This document shows, in pieces, positions 44,785-55,436 of a stretch of DNA of 64,000 bases (its first letter is position 1; each line of letters opens with the position of its first letter). The position numbers were made by a program, and so were the translations under genes. The DNA comes from Triplophysa rosa. Its lineage: Eukaryota > Chordata > Actinopteri > Cypriniformes > Nemacheilidae. The notes under the pieces were generated by a model. The model did no database searches, was not told the DNA's origin, and saw only the letters and a program-made list of their open reading frames with translations. The DNA is taken from positions 4,532,010 through 4,596,009 of the forward strand of contig NC_079900.1 in the NCBI RefSeq assembly GCF_024868665.1, written 5' to 3'.

Positions 44785-45310
44785 TCATTCTTCTTCTTGT
44801 AACGTTTATTGGCGGTGGGAAAACCAACTTTTGGCGCATTACCGCCACCAACTGAACTGGAGTGTGAAGTGACAACGGGAAAAATAAAATATTGCAAACT
44901 AACGTATATTCTCATGAAATTTCCTGTGTCTATTATATAACTTAGGCCTATAATCATTTTTCTGAATTTTTTGTTACCTAATATTAGCTCTAAAGACATA
45001 TTATCTGTGCCTTCTGTCTGTAACTTTTTTCTAGAATCTGTCTGTCTCTACAGTATCTACACTGTAATAAAATATGCTCAACTGTTTCAGTTTCACCACA
45101 ATATATACATAATCCAGAAGGATGTTTCCTGATTTTAGATGAATGTCCTAATCTTTGTCTTGTTATTATTACTTCTTTTAAAGTCACTTCCTGTCTCATT
45201 ATTTTGTAATACTTTCTTTAGAATTTTATAGAAATGTCTTCCATATCCCATTTATGTTGCCAAGATTTAATAACAGCTTGTTTGATACTTGTGAAGTGAC
45301 TAACTCACAG
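44785..45310 (-). mobile_element. 5'-truncated LINE, C-terminal end and 3' tail
   Basis: The minus-strand frame 45199-44990 carries QRLGHSSKIRKHPSGLC and CIYCGETETVEHILLQC, the cysteine-histidine motif near the end of ORF2 in fish I/Nimb-type LINEs. It is followed by the tail GGCGGTAATGCGCC and an (AAG)n end at 44788-44795. Other copies of the tail are seen at about 23560-23600 and 57315-57390. Confidence 0.7.
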
Positions 45311-45890
45311 TCAAAATGATAATCTAAAATCAAACGTTTTGAAGCGTGCTAGATTTATCTGAAATCTATGTGCAAATTAATTGTTACCTCAGATATTATT
45401 TGCAATGTTGTGCTTATTTCTGACAAAACAGCGATTTATAGAACGTTAGGGTGTGTATTGCACACTGTTGTAATGGCACAGGTGTAAATGTTTAGAAATA
45501 AACATGGTTTTAAGAGCAGTCAGCGTTATTTCTCTGAATCAGCTGTAAAGCCATATTTCCTGTCTTTTTATTGACCTACATCCAAATTGCAACGTATATG
45601 GCTTGATATAAACATGGCAGTCTGCATAAGATTATGAGTACATTCGGCTATATATTGTTAAACCAAATATTAGTTTCACCAGCGTTTTTGGCGTTATGTA
45701 ATGTTAAGTTACATAAGATTAAATTAACATTAAAATACATGGCGTTAACAAAATCGTTTATAGGAACAGAAAACAACAGTTCTTTATTATTATAGAGATC
45801 AGTGGTATCAAACTGGCCATATGAGCCAAAGGGCTATACAGTCCAATGTTCATTAACATATTAAATAGTATTGATGTAAACCACTAAACA
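45311..45890. other. Left flank of the L2 insertion
   Basis: Non-coding. The last 60 bp (TAGTCCA-type, CATATTAAATAGTATTGATG) match 51214-51275 in the Z9 module, marking this as duplicated module DNA into which the LINE inserted. Confidence 0.5.
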
Positions 45891-48771
45891 TGAACAAAAT
45901 ACAGATAATCAACTGTTACGACTCGGATTGCTAAATATTAGATCTCTCTCTAATAAAGCACTTTTTGTTAACGATATGATAACAGATCATAAAATAGACA
46001 TGCTCTGTTTGACAGAAACATGGCTAAAACCAGATGATTATATTGCTTTAAATGAATCTGTCCCCCAAGATTATTATTATAAACACGAGCCTCGTCTAAA
46101 AGGCAGAGGGGGAGGTGTCGCAGCACTTTACAATAACTCTCTTAGCATTTCCCAGAAGTCGAACTCTAAATATAATTCTTTTGAAGTCATGGTTCTTCAT
46201 GTTTCAACACCTAATACTAAAGATAAAACACTTTTTAAATTGATTCTAGCTATTGTATATAGGCCTCCAGGGCACCACACAGATTTTATTAAAGAATTTG
46301 GTGGGTTCTTATCAGAACTAGTACTGGCCGCAGATAGACTCCTTGTCGTTGGTGACTTTAACATCCACGTAGATAACGTTACAGATGCCTTAGGAATGGC
46401 TTTCAAAGACACTCTTAACTCCATGGGCATTAGTCAACATGTGTCAGGACCCACTCACCTTCGTAATCATACTTTAGATTTAATACTGTCTTACGGTATA
46501 AATGTGGACGACGTTAAAATCCTTCAGCAGAGTGAAGACATTTCGGATCATTATCTGGTATTATGTTTGCTTCACTGGCCTACGGCTACAAATAAAACTC
46601 ATTGTTACAAATATGGTAGAACAATAACTTCAACTACCAAAGATGCGTTTCTCGATAATCTGCCCGAATTGTCTCAAATCATGAGAAATAACGTTGAAGA
46701 TCTTGACATTACCACTGAAAATTTTAATTCCACCTTCTCGGTAACGCTAGACAAAGTTGCTCCACTACGTTTAAAGAAGATTAAAAATGGCAGCCCCACA
46801 CCGTGGTATAATGAACACACTCAGGCTCTAAAGAAAGCGGCCCGAAAAATGGAGCGCAACTTTAAGAAAACTAAATTAGAGGTATTTCGTACAGCATGGA
46901 AGGATAGTATTCGAAAATACAGGAAAGCCCTAATAACTTCTAGATCCGCCTACTTTTCATCACTAATAGAAGAAAACCAGCACAACCCTAGGTTTTTATT
47001 TAACACGGTGGCTAAATTAACAAAAAATAAATCGTCAGTGACTTCTGATCCTGTATATCAGCATAGCAGTGATGAATTTATGAACTACTTCACATATAAA
47101 ATCCAAGATATTAGAGAAAAAATTATAACAATGCAATCAGAAGTGAAACCCGCTGAACAAACTAACTACAGCGCCCTTAAGGAGAAAATGCAATTATTTT
47201 ATACCGTAGATCAAGATGAGCTGTCTAAAATTATTAGATCATCTAAATCAACAACATGCATACTAGACCCTATACCTACAAATCTACTGAAAGAGATGCT
47301 CCCAGAAATTATAGATCCTCTTCTTGGTATTATTAACTCATCTCTGACATTAGGACATGTGCCTAAAGCATATAAGGTGGCTGTTATAAGGCCCCTTGTC
47401 AAAAAACCCCAACTCGACCCTAGAGAACTAAGGAACTACAGGCCTATATCGAATCTACCTTTCATATCTAAAATTCTGGAAAAAGTAGTTTCAACTCAAT
47501 TATGCTCCTTCCTCCAAAGGAATGACATCAATGAAGAATTCCAGTCTGGATTTAGAGCATGTCACAGTACAGAGACTGCTTTGATCAGAGTTACAAATGA
47601 TCTGCTATTGGCGTCTGACCGAGGTTGTATCTCGTTATTGGTGCTGCTAGACCTTAGTGCTGCATTCGATACCATTGACCACAGCACACTCCTACATAGA
47701 CTCGAAAATTATGTCGGCATTAAGGGAATAGCTTTGAAATGGTTTAAATCTTATTTATCCGACCGTTTTCAATTTGTAGCAATAAACAATGAGGTGTCAC
47801 GCAAATCGCAAGTCCAGTACGGTGTACCACAGGGCTCAGTCTTAGGGCCTCTGCTCTTCGCATTATACATGCTACCTCTAGGAGATATAATAAAGCGACA
47901 CGGAGTTAGCTTTCACTGTTATGCTGATGATACTCAACTTTATATTTCCTCGAAGCCTCATGAAACACAGCAGTTCCATCGAATAATGGAATGCATAGTC
48001 GATATAAAAAACTGGATGAGTAACAACTTTTTATTACTGAACTCGGACAAAACGGAAGTGTTACTTATTGGACCGAAAACTGCTATAAGTAACAACCAAG
48101 AATACTGTTTAACTATTGACGGATGTTCCATAAAACCCTCGTCGTCAGCAAAGAATCTTGGCGTTCTATTCGATAGTAATCTGTCATTTGAGAGCCACGT
48201 CGCCAACACCTGTAAAATTGCGTTTTTCCATCTTAAGAATATATCTAAACTACGTCATATGCTGTCAATCTCAGATGCAGAGAAGTTAATTCATGCATTC
48301 ATGACATCAAGACTAGATTACTGTAATGCACTGTTAGGTGGTTGCCCTGCAGGCTTATTACAAAAACTCCAATTGGTCCAAAACGCGGCAGCTCGAGTTC
48401 TTACACGTACAAAAAAGTATGAACATATTAGCCCGGTTCTGTCAACCTTGCACTGGTTACCTATAAAGCATCGCGTTAACTTTAAAATCTTGCTTATTAC
48501 CTATAAAGCCTTACATGGTTTAGCTCCTCAGTACTTGAATGAACTCCTTTTGTATTACAGTCCTTCACGTGCATTACGCTCTCAGGCGTCCTGTCAGTTG
48601 GTAATACCTAGAATTTCAAAATCAAGTGCAGGTGGTAGATCCTTTTCCTATCTAGCGCCTAAACTTTGGAATAGTCTTCCCTGCACTGTCCGGGAGGCAG
48701 ACACACTCTGTCAGTTTAAATCTAGACTAAAGACGCATCTTTTTAATCTTGCATACACTACTCTTCCATAA
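45880..48771 (+). CDS. L2 ORF2: endonuclease and reverse transcriptase
   Basis: Open for about 960 codons with no internal stop. The first solid homology is LLNIRSLSNKALFVND at about 45925; there is no in-frame ATG before it, so the true start was probably lost with the 5' end. Endonuclease motifs in order: LCLTETWL, GRGGGVAALY, IVYRPPG, VVGDFNIHV, HTLDLILS, SDHYLV. Reverse transcriptase: LRNYRPISNLPFISKILEKV, FQSGFRACHSTETAL, LLDLSAAFDTIDH, YGVPQGSVLGP, the catalytic YADD (about residue 665 counting from 45928), and SDKTEVLLIG. The C-terminal region (LHWLPIKHRVNFKIL, YKALHGLAPQYL) is present. It copies LINE RNA into nicked chromosomal DNA. The complete frame points to a recent insertion. Base composition matches the surroundings. 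Confidence 0.9.
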   Translation, partial: TTKHEQNTDNQLLRLGLLNIRSLSNKALFVNDMITDHKIDMLCLTETWLKPDDYIALNESVPQDYYYKHEPRLKGRGGGVAALYNNSLSISQKSNSKYNSFEVMVLHVSTPNTKDKTLFKLILAIVYRPPGHHTDFIKEFGGFLSELVLAADRLLVVGDFNIHVDNVTDALGMAFKDTLNSMGISQHVSGPTHLRNHTLDLILSYGINVDDVKILQQSEDISDHYLVLCLLHWPTATNKTHCYKYGRTITSTTKDAFLDNLPELSQIMRNNVEDLDITTENFNSTFSVTLDKVAPLRLKKIKNGSPTPWYNEHTQALKKAARKMERNFKKTKLEVFRTAWKDSIRKYRKALITSRSAYFSSLIEENQHNPRFLFNTVAKLTKNKSSVTSDPVYQHSSDEFMNYFTYKIQDIREKIITMQSEVKPAEQTNYSALKEKMQLFYTVDQDELSKIIRSSKSTTCILDPIPTNLLKEMLPEIIDPLLGIINSSLTLGHVPKAYKVAVIRPLVKKPQLDPRELRNYRPISNLPFISKILEKVVSTQLCSFLQRNDINEEFQSGFRACHSTETALIRVTNDLLLASDRGCISLLVLLDLSAAFDTIDHSTLLHRLENYVGIKGIALKWFKSYLSDRFQFVAINNEVSRKSQVQYGVPQGSVLGPLLFALYMLPLGDIIKRHGVSFHCYADDTQLYISSKPHETQQFHRIMECIVDIKNWMSNNFLLLNSDKTEVLLIGPKTAISNNQEYCLTIDGCSIKPSSSAKNLGVLFDSNLSFESHVANTCKIAFFHLKNISKLRHMLSISDAEKLIHAFMTSRLDYCNALLGGCPAGLLQKLQLVQNAAARVLTRTKKYEHISPVLSTLHWLPIKHRVNFKILLITYKALHGLAPQYLNELLLYYSPSRALRSQASCQLVIPRISKSSAGGRSFSYLAPKLWNSLPCTVREADTLCQFKSRLKTHLFNLAYTTLP

Positions 48772-49735
48772 TATAAATCTTCAGAGGGTTTAGGCTGCAT
48801 TAGTTAGATCAACCGGAACCAAAAACACAACTGATGTACTTGTTGCATCAAAGAGTACAGAACAGTACTCTACTCTCAGCCAGTCTTGTCTCATTGTTCC
48901 AAGGTTACCACAGCGAGCAGGATGCAGTTCATGGCCTGACCTGATGGTAGAGCGGAGAATGGGAAGTGGGGACCTGACAAGAGCTGAGATGATAGAGCTG
49001 GATAAAGAAGGACGCGGTCTCTTGACATGTCTTCACCACAAAATTTCAAATGCTATTAGATTATTAATGATAATCTTAAACTATAATTTATTTTATTATT
49101 AAGTTTATTTATTTTATTTAGCCTTGTTGTGCAAGTTCTCTGGAGCTTGTGCAGAGGCAGCAGCTTTTGCCAGAGGGGAACTGGAATCCCCTGGTTGGGC
49201 CTGGGTTCTCCTGAGGTTTTTTTTCTCGATTAGAGTTTTGGGTTCCTCGCCACCGTTTGCATACTGTTTTTGCACTATCTGCCTGACCGGGGGGGCTGCT
49301 TTAGAATCTTAAAGTTTTACTTAATTAATATTGCATATAGGAATTTATAGTCTGTTATATTTGACCTGTGCTTCTCTCTCCTTTATCCTAAATGTGTGCT
49401 CTCACTGAGCGTGTGTGTGTGTGTGCGTACTTGTCTGTGTACGTACGTGTGTGTGTGTGTGTGTGTGTGTGTGTTGTGTGTGTGTGCGTGCGCATCCGTG
49501 TGTGTGTGTGTGTGTCTCTATGTCTATGTGTGTTAGTACGTGTGCATATTGTGTGTGTGGAGTGTTTTGTATGTGGGTATGTCTGTCTTCTGTGTTTTCA
49601 ACCTTTTCTTGTTTTTGCAGGTACAACTTTAATTATTTTGCTTATAGTCAATATGTCTCATGTACAGCTGCTTTGTAACAATGAAAATTGTAAAAGCGCT
49701 TTATAAATAAAGTTGAGTTGAGTTGAGTTGAGTAA
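45891..49735 (+). mobile_element. L2-type LINE with open ORF2, slightly 5'-truncated
   Basis: A single plus-strand element: ORF2, a 3' UTR of about 960 bp with a (TG)n stretch (49409-49560), and a (TTGAG)n tail after GCGCTTTATAAATAAAG, typical of fish L2. The empty paralogous site at about 51260-51290 confirms both edges to within a few bases. ATGAACAAA at left and ATGCACAAA at right of the insertion may be the target duplication with one change. ORF1 and the 5' UTR are absent. Confidence 0.85.
49409..49560. repeat. (TG)n microsatellite inside the L2 3' UTR
   Basis: Long TG/GTGTGC run interrupted by TACG and TCTATG. The open frames across it (for example 49392-49706 and its antisense) are products of the repeat. 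Confidence 0.9.
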
Positions 49736-50409
49736 ACTTTCTGAAATATGCACAAATGTGTTTTTACTGTCAGACTACTCTACAAGAAGTGTATTAAAAA
49801 CGTACTTTGATTAAGTTTAGTTACATACCTGGCCAGTTTTGCTAACAAAAATGTATTTTTTTATATTGTAATATGTTAAAAATATATTGTAGTTATTTAT
49901 ATGTACATTTAATTGTACTTTTCAACTGCTTTTTTTTTTAATCTAAAGAACTTTTGTCTTCTTTTATCTGAATGTTCTATATGAAATCATTAAGCCAAAA
50001 ATGCAAAACTACTAGACATTTCCATAACAAGATTCTGAGGTTTCTGACGCGGATGTTTCTCCTCAACTTCATTCAGTTCATCACTTTCATTTTTGCAAAT
50101 CTAAAATGAAACAAAAAATATATGTTTTGGATTTTTATATCACTCCCATGGCCATGACCATAAAACATAACAAAATCTTTGATACATGATATTCCATAAG
50201 GAATGTATGACTCCTAGGACCTAAAATTACAAATTATTATTACAAATTGTATTAATAACAAAAGTGTGTCACACTGGATTCACTTTATAAGTACTTTTGA
50301 ACGAAATATGCAACCTTTACTTGCAGGTTTATAGGAACTATTCCTGTATTTTTTTTGTGAACGGCTTCACTGAACATCTCTGTGTGCTATGGTGGAACAG
50401 ATCTGCAAA
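49736..50409 (-). pseudogene. Z8: ZNF pseudogene without fingers
   Basis: Minus-strand remains: leader exon from 50402 (acceptor TTTTGCAG, then ATCTGTTCCACCATAG) to about 50270, and the linker exon start at 50104 (AAAAATGAAAGTGATGAACTG, VEEKH(P)RQKPQNLVME). The acidic peptide and all fingers are deleted: linker sequence at 50012 directly joins 3'-flank sequence (ATATGAAATCATTAAGCC at about 49980) that in Z9 lies beyond the last finger at about 53250. It is the sister of Z9. Module DNA continues left to the L2 element. Confidence 0.7.
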
Positions 50410-51204
50410 ATAAATAAATATTTTCACATAAATAACTTCAAGCATATTTTAAGCATATTAAATACTCTGATATGTCCCATATCAGAGTATGTTCCTATAA
50501 TGAAGTAAGAACGAATGAATGAAGAAATACTTAAATGCAAAGAGGAGCTGTACTATAATAACAAAAACAATGCATACTTTTAGGGCAAAGTAAATCTATG
50601 AGGCAATAAAAAAATGAATACATGAATAAACGATGACAAAATGTGTAATTTGGGCCAAACTATCCCTTTAAATATTCATATTCATGTTCTTCTACTGATA
50701 CCTTTGTTAGAATGGAGTATAAAAAGATATCCTTAACATAAAATGATTCTCTTTAATATAAAACAAATATTTATTTATAAACATATTTATTTGTCTTCCC
50801 TGAATGGTTTTATTCATGGTCTCACAATGAATTTCATGGTTAAACTAGAGTTACTATAATGCAAAATGGTAAATTTGTTATTACTGTGGTTTTACTAGGC
50901 TTCAAATACCACAGTTCAACTATAGTAATAAAGCCATGGTTCATTTCCACAAGGTGTAAACGTGTAAAAATTACATTTTTTACAAAATATTTGAATACTT
51001 TAACCATAAATTTCAAATATGGTGAAGATTCTTTTCACATAACTACATACTGTATAGGCATAACAATTCATGTGGATTCAGTTAGTTCACGTGCAGATTA
51101 ACTGATCAAAAATTTGGAAAATATTCTTTATTAATATAGTACCTTGAACACTTCTGGTAAATTTACCAAAAACTTTTATTATTTACTGATATACACAACA
51201 CATG
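50410..51204. other. Z8 upstream DNA, no gene seen
   Basis: GAATGAAGAAATACTTAAAT and AAGAGGAGCTGTA at 50515-50560 are the shared intron 1 block. The rest is AT-rich and non-coding; the frame 50859-51101 has no domain. Confidence 0.4.
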
Positions 51205-51469
51205 ATTAAAGAGGGATACATAGTCCAGTATTCATTGACATATTAAATATTATTGATGTGTATTTTGTACTATAAACAAACCTGTTTTTACTGTCAGACT
51301 ATACAGACTAGTGTATTTTAAAAACGTTCTATGATTATTAGTTTAGTTACATACCTGACCAGTTTTGCTATCCTCTTTAATAAAGTACAAAATGTTTTTT
51401 TATATTGTAATAGGTTAAAAGGGTATTGTATGTAATTACATATGTACTTTTCATTGTTTTTCATATGTA
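51205..51469. repeat. Z9 module 3' flank (partner of both sides of the L2 insertion)
   Basis: 51214-51280 matches 45832-45890 and 51285-51450 matches 49757-49900 (TTTTTACTGTCAGACTA, TTAGTTACATACCTG(A/G)CCAG). The two halves are contiguous here, so this copy lacks the LINE. Confidence 0.75.
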
Positions 51470-53016
51470 CAGTGAGGGAAATAAGTATTTGATCCCCTGC
51501 TGATTTTGTAAGTTTGCCTACTTACAAACAAATGAAGGGTCTATAATTTTTATGGTGGGTTTATTTTAACTGATAGACACAGAATATTTAAAAAAATCAG
51601 GGGAAAAAAATGTTATATAAGGTTATAAATTGATTTGCATTTCAGTCGGTGAAATAAGTATTTGATCCCCAAGCAAAACATAACTTTGTACTTTGTGGAG
51701 AAACCCTTGTTGGCAAGCACAGAGGTCAGACATTTCTGATAGTTGGTCACCAGGTTTGCACATGTGTCCGGATACATTTAGTCCACTCCTCTGTCAATCT
51801 TTAAGGTTTCTTGGCTGTCGCTCAGCAAATTGGAGTTTTAGCCTCCTTCACAGAGGTTCTATAGGACTAGGGTCTAGAGACTGGCTAGGACATTTAATGT
51901 GCTTCTCCTTAAGCCACTATTTGGTTGTCTTGGCAATATGTTTTGCGTCTTTGTCATGTTAAAGGCTCATCCATGACCCATCTTCAGTGACCTAGTTAAG
52001 GGGAGGAGGTTCTCGTCCAAGATTTTACGGTACATGGGCCCGTCCCTCAGCCCCTCAATGCGGTGAAGTCATCCTGTATACCTGTAGCAGAGAAAAAGCC
52101 CTGAAGCAGAATGTTTCCAACACTGTGCTTCTCTGTAGACATGATGTTCTTGGGCTCATAGTCAGCATTTCTCTCCCTCCAAACACAGGAGTCCATTTTG
52201 GTCTCACAGCAGTGCCAGCACTTTCGCCAAAGCCTTTTCTGAATCATTTTTATGTTCATTGTCAAACTTAAGACGAGCCAGGCGGGCCTTCTTGGGCAGG
52301 AGGACCTTGCGGGTGCTTCAGGATTTCAGTCTACTGTGGCATAGCGTGTTACCAATGTTTTGCTTGCTAACTGTGTTCCCAACTGTCTTGAAATCATTAA
52401 CAGGCTTCTTCCGTGTAGTTCTGGGCTGATCTTTAACATTTCTCATGATCATCTTTACCCCATTGGGGAAATATTGCAGGGAGCTCCAGAACAAGGGCAT
52501 TTGATAGTTATTTTGTATATCTTCTATTTCCAAATAATCCCACCAACAGTTGTCTCCTTCTCACCAAGCTTCTGTCTGTAGCCTAGTCAAGGTTTGTGCA
52601 GGTCTCCAATCTTGTCGCTGACATCCTTTAAAACCTATTTGGTCTGGACCATGGTGTTGGAGAGGTTGAACTGGAAGATACAGATTCTGTTGGCAGGCAT
52701 CTTTTATATACATAACAAGCTGATTTAGGAGTACTTTCTTAAAGTGACAGGACTAATCTGTGGTCCATATAGGCACATAACCAATCTGTGGAGCCAGAAT
52801 TCTTGCTAGTTGGTAGGGGATCAAATACTTATTTCACTGACTGAAATGCAAATCAATTTATAACCTTTATATAACATTTTTTCCCCTGATTTTTTTTAAT
52901 ATTCTGTGTCTATCAGTTAAAATAAACCCACCATAAAAATTATAGACCCTTCATTTGTTTGTAAGTAGGCAAACTTACAAAATCAGCAGGGGATCAAATA
53001 CTTATTTCCCTCACTG
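51470..53016 (-). mobile_element. Tc1 element with long inverted repeats, decayed transposase
   Basis: About 200-bp inverted ends (CAGTGAGGGAAATAAGTATT at left, AATACTTATTTCCCTCACTG at right), each with an inner repeat of the AAATAAGTATTTGATCCCC box (IR/DR type). TA flanks at 51468-51469 and 53017-53018. The minus strand reads as Tc1 transposase (start MPANRICIFQF near 52700, GVKMIMRN-type and QPRTTRKK regions) with many stops. The Z8 module lacks it. Confidence 0.85.
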
Positions 53017-53018
53017 TA

Positions 53019-53413
53019 CTTTTTTTTTAGTCTACTGCAATTTTCACCATACTACATTCTTAAAAAAAGTGCTACAAAACATGCTTCACAGAGATGCCAT
53101 AGCACCACCATTTTTAGCTCCCTAAAAACTATTCACCTAAAGGTTCTTATAAGACCCATGTCTTTATTAAGATTACTTTTTTTAAATCTGAAGGATCTTT
53201 CTCTACTACAAAGAATCTGAAAGATATTTTTGGATGCTGAAAGTTCTATATGCAGTCATTAAGCCAAAAACAAAATTCTTCTCCGGCATTGTGAAGCAAC
53301 GTCCTTCTCTGAATAGTTTGAATATGAATATGCAAAAAGTAACAACATTTTAATTTGAGGTTTCCCTACTATATTTGAAACATGCCATTCAACATAATTC
53401 AACATTTAGCCAA
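53019..53413 (-). other. Z9 3' flank
   Basis: 53180-53275 (AAATCTGAAGGATC, TCATTAAGCCAAAAA) matches 49940-50005 in Z8. Non-coding. Confidence 0.6.
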
Positions 53414-54576
53414 CTATGGGCGCTCTCCAGTGTGAATTCTTTTGTGGTCCTCAAAATGACTTTTGTGTTTGAAACTCTTTCCACACTGAGAACATGTGAA
53501 CGGGCGCTCTCCGGTGTGAATTCTCATGTGCTCCACAAAATTACATTTGCGTTTGAAACTCTTTCCACACTGAGAACATGTGTATGGGCGCTCTTCAGAG
53601 TGAATTGTCATGTGCTTCTCAAGCGTTGATTTGTTTACGAAACCCTTTCCACACTGAGGACACGTGTACCGGCGCTCCCCAGTGTGAATTCTCATGTGGT
53701 CCACAAAATTACATTTGTGTTTAAAACTCTTTCCACACTGAGGACATGTGTACGGGCGCTCTCCGGTGTGAATTCTTATGTGAACCTCAAAATGACTTCT
53801 GCGTTTAAAACTCTTTCCACACTGAGGACATGTGTACGGGCGCTCTCCGGAGTGAATTCTCATGTGCCCCTCAAAATGACTTCTGCGTTTAAAACTCTTT
53901 CCACACTGAGGACATGTGAATGGGCGCTCTCCGGTGTGAATTCTTATGTGAACCTCAAAATGACTTCTGCGTCTAAAACTCTTCCCACACTGAGGACATG
54001 TGTACGGGCGCTCTCCGGTGTGAACTCTTGTGTGCTCCTCAAGATGACTTTTGCATTCAAAACACTTTCTACACTGAGGGCAGGTGAAAGCCATTCGATT
54101 CTGAGGTTTCTGACCCTGATGTTTCTCTTCAACTTCATTCAGTTCATCACTTTCATCGTTTAACATATCTAAAATGAAACAAAAAATGTTAATGTTTCAC
54201 TCCCACAACCATGAAAATAATAAAATCTACATAAAACTCCTATGACCTAAAATTTTACAAATAAAATTTAATGAAAAAATAATAAGGCATTTTATCAATG
54301 CCTTATTTATTATATTATATTATTATATTTACTTTTATTTTATAATTTAATCATTATTGAAAAATCACGAATAGACACCAACCTATTTGTATCTCAATAT
54401 CTTCATGTTTCATTCTGCAGGGGTCTGGATCAATCATGTCTTCAACGCTCATTTTAGATTTTGTTTTCAACTATGTCACACTGGATTTGGTATACTGGTA
54501 CTTTTGAATGAAGTGGTCCGTTACTAGTGAATGGCTTCACTGAATGTCGCTGTGTGGATCGCCGGGTGGAACAGAT
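53414..54576 (-). CDS. Z9: FiNZ-type C2H2 zinc-finger protein, 8 fingers
   Basis: Two-exon model. The leader exon begins at 54576 after TTTTGCAG. The ATG at 54452 starts the acidic peptide MSVEDMIDPDPCRMKHEDIE and the exon ends at 54383 (ATAG|GTTGGT). The finger exon starts at 54168; the split codon gives D, then MLNDESDELNEVEEKH. Predicted protein: 274 residues, ending at 53414. The basic linker present in Z1 and Z6 is deleted (QNRMAFTCPQC). Eight fingers follow. Fingers 2-4 have nearly the same helix (RRSHFEV or RRSHFEG), and 5 and 7 are alike (KCNFV), so the binding site should be internally repetitive. The stop comes right after TGERP, where another finger would begin, so the 3' end may be truncated. 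Likely a nuclear repressor; the FiNZ-like exon is kept. No twin-motif promoter was found. Confidence 0.8.
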
Positions 54577-55206
54577 CTGCAAAATAAATAAATACAATTT
54601 CACATTAACAACTTATTAACTTTTAAAAAAAGTGATTTTAAAATATTAATTAGGACACACAGTATGCAAATTGGGCATGCAAACAGTATGCAAAACTCTG
54701 ATCCTGCATCTCAATTTGGATTCTACCAGTCTTACATATTATTGGAAATTATAAGGAGTATGTCCCAAATCATAGTATGTTGAAGGAATACCGTTTCCTT
54801 GTCGCCACTCATTTCTAATTCCTAATTTCTAATTTTACGAAAAATCAATCGTTGTCTGGCCATTCTGGATTTTGTTATTTTGTTACTATATCTGTTGTTT
54901 GCCTACAGCATATGTTAGGGTGTTTGGACCCAGAAACAGTACATTACCTTCAATATATGATGCGTGACGTAAGGCTTAAAGGAGTCATATGACGCGATTT
55001 TGTGTTTTCCTGTATCTTTGGTGTGTTACAAGTTGTTCATGCATATATTAGACATGTAAAATTGCTCAAATTTAAGTCTCAAACCAAAAGAGATGTTTTA
55101 TTTAAAAGCGGAGGCTCATCCAAACCTGCCGTTTAAACACACCCCCACATTTCTACGTCAGTTCGTGAGAAGCATTGAAGAATACCGCCCAAAATGTATA
55201 CGCAAA
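54577..55206. other. Z9 upstream block
   Basis: 54655-54785 is the shared intron 1 block (GCAAATTGGGC, GTATGTCCCAAATCATAG, the unoccupied hAT site). From 54790 on no module homology was recognised. The frame 55093-55293 overlaps the LTR element and is not supported. Confidence 0.5.
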
Positions 55207-55393
55207 TGTAACGGAGGCCAGCTAGTGAAGAGCTGTGCAGTGTATAAAGCCTCACTCCCCGACCAACAGAGACGCTCTAGCGACAGACGCTAGAGACTGC
55301 GGTCTTTAGCCTCCTCGATAGAGCGCCCATCTCCCATCCGGACCGACGCCGCTTCGAGGCCCGCGCAGAGCGGGGCGAGTAGGACCGGTTACA
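55207..55393 (+). repeat. Left LTR of the miniature element
   Basis: 187 bp. Contains a TATA-like GTATAAAG at 55241-55248 and a tRNA-like region at about 55302-55372 (TTAGCCTCCTCGATAGAGC, then GCTTCGAGGCCC). It has a 15-bp internal duplication and 5 extra bases near the end compared with the right LTR. Confidence 0.75.
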
Positions 55394-55412
55394 TTGGTGC
55401 CGTGACCCGGAT
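55394..55412 (+). other. Primer-binding site, complementary to tRNA-His 3' end
   Basis: TGGTGCCGTGACCCGGAT, starting one base after the left LTR, matches the complement of the vertebrate tRNA-His 3' end including CCA, with one mismatch by my recall of that tRNA. Confidence 0.65.
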
Positions 55413-55436
55413 GGGAGTGAGGTTTAGGGGGTTGAG

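Noticed and set aside
47211..47402. Minus-strand frames inside the L2 ORF2 (also 46197-46430 and 47958-48209)
   Set aside because: Antisense shadows of the reverse-transcriptase frame.
49392..49706. Cysteine-valine-rich frames CVCVCV on both strands
   Set aside because: Produced by the (TG)n microsatellite in the L2 3' UTR.
53684..54163. Plus-strand open frame of 159 residues, and the similar frames at 2182-2508, 2680-2928, 14945-15199 and 10154-10366
   Set aside because: Antisense or shifted-frame shadows of the Z9, Z1, Z4 and Z3 finger arrays.
55300..55375. A functional tRNA gene
   Set aside because: A and B boxes are recognisable, but the acceptor stem and several arm pairs do not close, and the sequence sits inside an LTR present twice.
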